Positions 14,503 to 17,279 of a stretch of DNA of 17,279 nt are shown here, piece after piece. The translations under genes and the position numbers were made by a program. The notes beneath the pieces were generated by a model. The model did no database searches and was not told the origin of the DNA. It was given only the letters and a program-made list of their open reading frames with translations. This DNA comes from Thermoplasmata archaeon. GTDB lineage: Archaea; Thermoplasmatota; Thermoplasmata; Thermoplasmatales; Thermoplasmataceae. Position 1 is the stretch's first letter, and every line of letters starts with the position of its first letter. Location of the stretch: contig JAKAUD010000026.1 of NCBI GenBank assembly GCA_021827885.1, forward strand, positions 1 through 17,279. The letters are read 5' to 3'.

Positions 14503-14803
14503 TTGAGAGCCATCGTAAGATCTTCGGAGAAATTTGAAGTCAGGATCCTCAGGCCATCGGAATGGGAGACCTTGAGAGACAATCTGGACATTGACATGAA
14601 AAGGATCTGCACTTCCCTCCTGGTAACAGGAATGAGGTATGCTGAATTGCAGAGATTCAGGGAAAATCCTGACTGGTTGGATGGAAGATTCGTTTACCTT
14701 CCAAGAGGATCTATGATGAAAGTCAAGGCAAAAGCAGAATGACTATGAATTTCTTGATTCAAAAGGAGTATTCAGGCCCAAATGGAACGGTGTCAAGAAA
14801 TGA
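14503..14803 (+). pseudogene. Remnant of a second tyrosine recombinase
   Basis: The first 79 codons (TTG start at 14503) read like the start of a tyrosine-recombinase catalytic domain: ILRPSEWETLRDNL, then LLVTGMRYAELQRF with the catalytic arginine (R45), then FVYLPRGSMMKVKAK. The frame stops at 14742. Shifted by one base near 14723 it reads on for about 25 codons (FLDSKGVFRPKWNG) to TGA 14801-14803, which overlaps the next start. The H-x-x-R, second His and Tyr parts are missing, so there is an internal deletion as well as a frameshift and no activity is expected. An ATA at 14461, in frame, may be a mutated original start. It differs from the intact integrase at 15721. Confidence 0.65.
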
Positions 14804-15024
14804 GGCCTGTGGTAAACCGCAGGAAGCTCTGGACCATATGTGTAATCGGAGGCCTTCTTGGCTCCAGTTTCACGGTAAGCAATGGCGCTTTCTCCTTGAC
14901 TGAATCCATTGCATTCAGTCTTTTTTCAGCAATAGCAGGTTCTGTTTTCCTCGGGCTTGGTTACCTTCTGATCGTGTATCTCCTGGGAAACTATTTCACC
15001 GTAAAACGAAAGGTGAAGAAATGA
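14800..15024 (+). CDS. Small two-helix membrane protein
   Basis: From the ATG at 14800 it has 74 residues (an ATG at 14782 is possible, but 14800 overlaps the previous frame as ATGA). Hydrophobic segments lie at about residues 12-28 and 36-64, the second long enough to bend or to form more than one helix (AFSLFSAIAGSVFLGLGYLL). Both ends are basic (NRRK at the start, KRKVKK at the end), suggesting cytoplasmic termini. It could be a holin-like, entry-exclusion or anchoring protein; nothing specific can be read. Its stop overlaps the next start. Confidence 0.6.
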   Translation: MRPVVNRRKLWTICVIGGLLGSSFTVSNGAFSLTESIAFSLFSAIAGSVFLGLGYLLIVYLLGNYFTVKRKVKK

Positions 15025-15140
15025 CCTGCATCTGTGGACACATCAATGCAGAGCATCAGTTCAACGGACAGTTCTGTTATCAGTGCAGCTGTACAGAATA
15101 TACATTGGATATCAAGGGAGCCAAGGAGCTGATGAAATGA
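15021..15140 (+). CDS. 39-residue zinc-finger protein
   Basis: A short gene linked by ATGA overlaps at both ends: it starts within the stop of the membrane protein (15021-15024) and its own stop overlaps the ATG at 15137. The product is MTCICGHINAEHQ, then FCYQCSC, a compact C-x-C-x-H ... C-x2-C-x-C cluster that can ligate one zinc ion, followed by a short helix (DIKGAKELMK). Such micro zinc fingers are common in archaeal viruses and plasmids as nucleic-acid or protein adaptors. The double coupling and the dense cysteine pattern make it a convincing gene despite its size. Confidence 0.7.
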   Translation: MTCICGHINAEHQFNGQFCYQCSCTEYTLDIKGAKELMK

Positions 15141-15583
15141 CCTCCTCGGGACCATACAAGGGCACAAATCTTACTGTAGAGCAATCCAAGAGTCAGATAA
15201 GGAAGATACTGCTCAAATACGGCATTTCCCAGATGAGATGGACCGAAGATCTTGATCAGGATCAGGTGATGTTTGAGTTCTTCATGAATGGTGAATCCAG
15301 GCGATACCTGGTCAGGATAATACCAAACCCCATCTATGAAGAACACAAGTTATGGGACAAGAGAGTTGGAAAAGCATCAGCTGAAAAGGTTGCAAACTGG
15401 GCTAGGACATACAGAGCATTATTTTATTACATCAAGTCAAAGGTAGAGGCTACCGTTCTGGGATTCCACACAATAGAAGAGGAATTCATGCCGGATATTA
15501 TAGTAAAGACCAGGACTGGAGAGGAAACACTTGCCCAGGCTATAATGCACTCCAATGTACCAACATTGGAGTTCAAGGAGTGA
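15137..15583 (+). CDS. Conserved phage/plasmid-type protein, function unknown
   Basis: A 148-residue protein. The pattern EQSKSQIRKILLKYG near the start, FEFFMNGESRRYLVRI in the middle, and ARTYRALFYYIKSKVEA followed by FHTIEEEFMPDIIV and a gene-end like ETLAQAI matches from memory a family that is frequent in bacterial phages and metagenomic viruses, where the same W/Y-R-A-L-x-x-x-I-K-x-K-x-E-A motif appears. I know no assigned function for it. I use the ATG at 15137, which overlaps the zinc-finger stop, and not in-frame codons from 15083 on, which run through the zinc-finger gene. Six bases separate it from the next gene. Confidence 0.7.
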   Translation: MTSSGPYKGTNLTVEQSKSQIRKILLKYGISQMRWTEDLDQDQVMFEFFMNGESRRYLVRIIPNPIYEEHKLWDKRVGKASAEKVANWARTYRALFYYIKSKVEATVLGFHTIEEEFMPDIIVKTRTGEETLAQAIMHSNVPTLEFKE

Positions 15584-15589
15584 TTGAAA

Positions 15590-15724
15590 ATGAAAGTTGG
15601 ACAGATTATCATAGACAAGGACGGAAAGAAGTACAAGATAACAGAGATAACGAATTTTATGTATTCGAACGGGGAGAACAGTGGGAAGAGATGGGGAATC
15701 ATACTGAAGGAGGTGAAGAATTGA
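15590..15724 (+). CDS. 44-residue protein coupled to the integrase
   Basis: From the ATG at 15590 the frame reads MKVGQIIIDKDGKKYKITEI, then TNFMYSNGENSGKRWG and a lysine-ending tail. This is a compact beta-rich sequence that looks far more like a real protein than the overlapping frame often taken as an integrase N-terminus. GGAG lies at about 15577-15580. Its TGA (15722-15724) overlaps the TTG start of the integrase, and a GGAGGTGA run inside its 3' end (about 15709-15716) serves that start. It may regulate or assist the recombinase, perhaps as an excisionase-like factor, but nothing in the sequence proves this. Confidence 0.6.
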   Translation: MKVGQIIIDKDGKKYKITEITNFMYSNGENSGKRWGIILKEVKN

Positions 15725-16737
15725 ATCCTGATTTTGAGTCTAAGTTGAATGAATTCTATATGGAGAGAGTCGGAAAAGGTGACTCCTTAATGACTGCTGA
15801 AAGACGTGTGAGGAGAATCAAGTGGCTTTCCAAACAGACAGATGTATACAACCCTGATGTCAGGAAATTATACGTATACATAGAAGCAAGGCAGAGGGCC
15901 GGAATAAAAAAGAAAACCATCAGGATTGAAATGATGGACCTTGAACACTGGTTTGCTTTCATTGGAAAACCCGTGAGGACACCAAGGTTGAAAAAGGAGC
16001 CCTCACCGGATCCATTCGTCCCGACACCTGAACAGCTGGATAAGATAATCAGATTCTGTGATATGCACCATAACAAGGAAATATGGCTCCGCAACAAGCT
16101 GATCATTGAATTGTTTTCTTTCACTGGTGTTAGGGTAGGAGAGCTTGTCAAAGTCAACCTTGAAGATATCAAGGACGGCTTCCTTTATGTCAGATCTGAG
16201 AAGGGAGAGAAAGACAGGTACGTACCATTGCCTGAAGGATTGCAGGAACACCTCAGGACTTATGTGGAAAAGTTCAGGATGCAGTCTGATCAGAGAGCAC
16301 TTTTAACCACTGACCAGGGAAGGATGCCTTATGAGTACATACGCTCAATGATAAAGAAGGTAGGAGTGAAAATTGGTATGCCTGAAATTCACGCCCACTC
16401 GTTCAGACATTTCTACGGAACGTACATGTACAGAACTACAAACGATCTGAGGTTGGTTCAAATCCTGTTGGGACATGCCCGCATTGAGACCACTACAATC
16501 TATGAACATCTATCAACAAAAGAAGCAGCGGAGAAAGGAATTCCCGCTGTCGAGAGGCTTTTTCGTGGGAATGAAGAAATGATGGATTGGGTACGAATTC
16601 CCGCGGGAGCCGTTCAAAATAAGTGGGAGCACTGGAACCTGGAGCCCAATTCTAAACTTTTGCTCGATCCAGTCGCCCAATTATTTCTGGCAGGGCATGT
16701 ATGGACAGGAATGGCCTGTTACCATTGCGGCTCCTGA
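15721..16737 (+). CDS. Tyrosine recombinase (integrase), XerA-like
   Basis: With the TTG start at 15721 (GGAGGTGA just upstream) it has 338 residues. A SAM-like core-binding domain covers about 10-85. The catalytic set is complete: R138 (TGVRVGEL), K161 (SEKGEKDR), H226-x-x-R229 (HAHSFRHF), H252 (LLGHARIE) and Y261 (TTIYEHL). It should cut and rejoin DNA for integration and excision of the element. An upstream GTG at 15580 would add 47 residues that overlap a better gene. After Y261 most relatives need only about 20-30 residues, but here the frame runs 77 more and crosses into the 3' end of the HAD gene on the other strand. The tail from about residue 290 is probably host DNA. Confidence 0.9.
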   Translation: MNPDFESKLNEFYMERVGKGDSLMTAERRVRRIKWLSKQTDVYNPDVRKLYVYIEARQRAGIKKKTIRIEMMDLEHWFAFIGKPVRTPRLKKEPSPDPFVPTPEQLDKIIRFCDMHHNKEIWLRNKLIIELFSFTGVRVGELVKVNLEDIKDGFLYVRSEKGEKDRYVPLPEGLQEHLRTYVEKFRMQSDQRALLTTDQGRMPYEYIRSMIKKVGVKIGMPEIHAHSFRHFYGTYMYRTTNDLRLVQILLGHARIETTTIYEHLSTKEAAEKGIPAVERLFRGNEEMMDWVRIPAGAVQNKWEHWNLEPNSKLLLDPVAQLFLAGHVWTGMACYHCGS

Positions 16738-17279
16738 ATCCCTGCTTCCGGAAATCGACCCAGACACCCCTGATGCCTATCTTCTGTGGGGCCAGGACAT
16801 CCCAAACTATATTGTCTCCCACCATCCAGGCTTCTCCAGCTTCTACCCCTAAAATACTGAGGGCTTTCCTGTAGATCCTTTCATCAGGTTTTCCGTATCC
16901 CTGCTCGCCTTCTATGAGTATTTCGTCAAAGTGTTTCTCAAGGTCGAATCTCTCAAGCTTCTGCCTCTGAGATTCTGAGCTTCCGTTTGTTATGAGGGCA
17001 GTCTTAATGCCTTTGTCCTTCAATGTTACCAGGGTATCAATGGCACCAGGTATGGGTTCTATCATTTCCGTTCTCAGTTTCGAATAGCTTGAAGCGATGT
17101 TCTTACAGGACGCTTCATCATAAATGCCCAGTTCTTTCATTGCCATGGCAAGGATTTTCAATCTCGCAGCGGAAAGATCCTGCCTCCATTCCCTGCCTCT
17201 GGCTGCATCAGACCAGAACCACTCTGAGTGCTTCAGGACTGTTTGGACGAAATCAGCTGGAGGCACACCTCCCAGAGAG
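16652..17279 (-). CDS. HAD-superfamily hydrolase, 5' end beyond the window
   Basis: A haloacid dehalogenase-like phosphatase, subfamily I. Motif II is LITNGS (Thr), motif III the lysine of YGKPDERIYRKAL, and motif IV is MVGDNIVWD with both aspartates. Motif I (DxDxT) must lie in the missing N-terminus, because the frame stays open to the window edge; a GTG at 17264-17266 is unlikely to be the start. A phosphoglycolate-phosphatase-like or related small-molecule phosphatase is the usual role; substrate unknown. The C-terminus (SIHALPEIIGRL) is normal for the family, so the gene appears undamaged. The integrase frame on the other strand overlaps its last 86 bases, so integration took place just beyond its stop. 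Confidence 0.88.
   Translation of the reverse strand, partial: SLGGVPPADFVQTVLKHSEWFWSDAARGREWRQDLSAARLKILAMAMKELGIYDEASCKNIASSYSKLRTEMIEPIPGAIDTLVTLKDKGIKTALITNGSSESQRQKLERFDLEKHFDEILIEGEQGYGKPDERIYRKALSILGVEAGEAWMVGDNIVWDVLAPQKIGIRGVWVDFRKQGFRSRNGNRPFLSIHALPEIIGRLDRAKV

Larger units (their letters stand above)
4529..16595. mobile_element. Integrated plasmid- or provirus-like element (ends approximate)
   Basis: Between the methyltransferase at 3879-4457 and the HAD gene at 16652 lies a block unlike the flanks. It is mostly plus-strand, full of short overlapping genes, and has a tyrosine recombinase at its right end, a second recombinase remnant, a ribbon-helix-helix regulator beside a palindrome, a P-loop ATPase paired with a membrane protein, and a protein of a phage-associated family. 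The ends given are those of a shared 9-mer TTGGGTACG (4529-4537 and 16587-16595), which is weak evidence. By gene content alone the left limit is between about 4495 and 4713 and the right limit between about 16575 and 16652. No tRNA gene was found at either edge. Confidence 0.75.

Noticed and set aside
16538..16604. GAATTCCCGC repeated at 16538 and 16595 inside the integrase
   Set aside because: Both copies encode I-P-A in the integrase frame; a 10-base repeat within coding sequence is not strong enough to call an attachment or binding site.
16587..16612. GGGTACGAATTCCCGCGGGAGCC looks like a tRNA T arm and acceptor end in part, suggesting a tRNA att site
   Set aside because: The T loop does not fit the TTCRA pattern, the stem does not pair properly and no matching 5' half exists at either edge.
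1..17279. CRISPR arrays, rRNA, intact tRNA genes and insertion sequences
   Set aside because: No regularly spaced repeats, no cloverleaf with consistent pairing, no rRNA-like stretch and no transposase were seen on either strand.

Overview
The window looks like a piece of an archaeal chromosome, most likely from the Thermoplasmatales or a relative. It carries an integrated plasmid- or provirus-like element of about 12 kb. The evidence is short TATA-like boxes about 25-35 bases before leaderless starts (1140, 1663, 4457, 11994), Shine-Dalgarno-led starts inside operons, heavy AGG/AGA arginine and ATA isoleucine use, an archaeal Mrp-type ATPase, and secreted proteins dense in N-glycosylation sequons. 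The species cannot be named from the sequence.

Left flank (1-about 4500) is chromosomal and relatively GC-rich (33 of 60 bases at 2881-2940). It holds a minus-strand Mrp/NBP35 ATPase, a divergent HIT-family protein, a class I methyltransferase with a DPPF motif, an MFS transporter, and a second methyltransferase on the minus strand. Right flank (16652-end) is a minus-strand HAD hydrolase cut by the window edge.

The element lies between. From left to right: (1) small genes, then an AT-rich non-coding block (5043-5298) with two near-identical direct repeats and a 33-bp palindrome, just before a ribbon-helix-helix protein; (2) a run of short genes (6128-7026), two of which appear to have damaged starts; (3) an AT-rich cargo pair in opposite orientation (7064-9350): a double-SAP, zinc-ribbon, two-helix membrane protein on the minus strand and a 457-residue protein of unknown function; (4) an operon opened by a hairpin leader: N-glycosylated membrane protein, P-loop ATPase, tandem zinc-ribbon protein; (5) a low-GC block with a possible decayed gene and two secreted or membrane-anchored proteins; (6) a compact operon starting with a tyrosine-recombinase remnant and continuing through a two-helix membrane protein, a 39-residue zinc-finger protein, a phage-type conserved protein, a 44-residue protein and the intact tyrosine recombinase. 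Most neighbours in (6) overlap by ATGA or TTGA.

The recombinase presumably integrates the element. Its reading frame runs past its normal C-terminus and 86 bases into the HAD gene, so its tail is probably host DNA. A shared 9-mer at 4529 and 16587 is a weak att candidate. Joined there, the recombinase frame would continue into the left-end genes, so in a circular form the operon would run on from the integrase into 4561 and 4713. No replication initiator was recognised. The membrane protein/ATPase/zinc-ribbon set may move DNA or virions. The 7064-9350 pair and the 11994-14325 secreted pair are the most likely places for an undescribed system.
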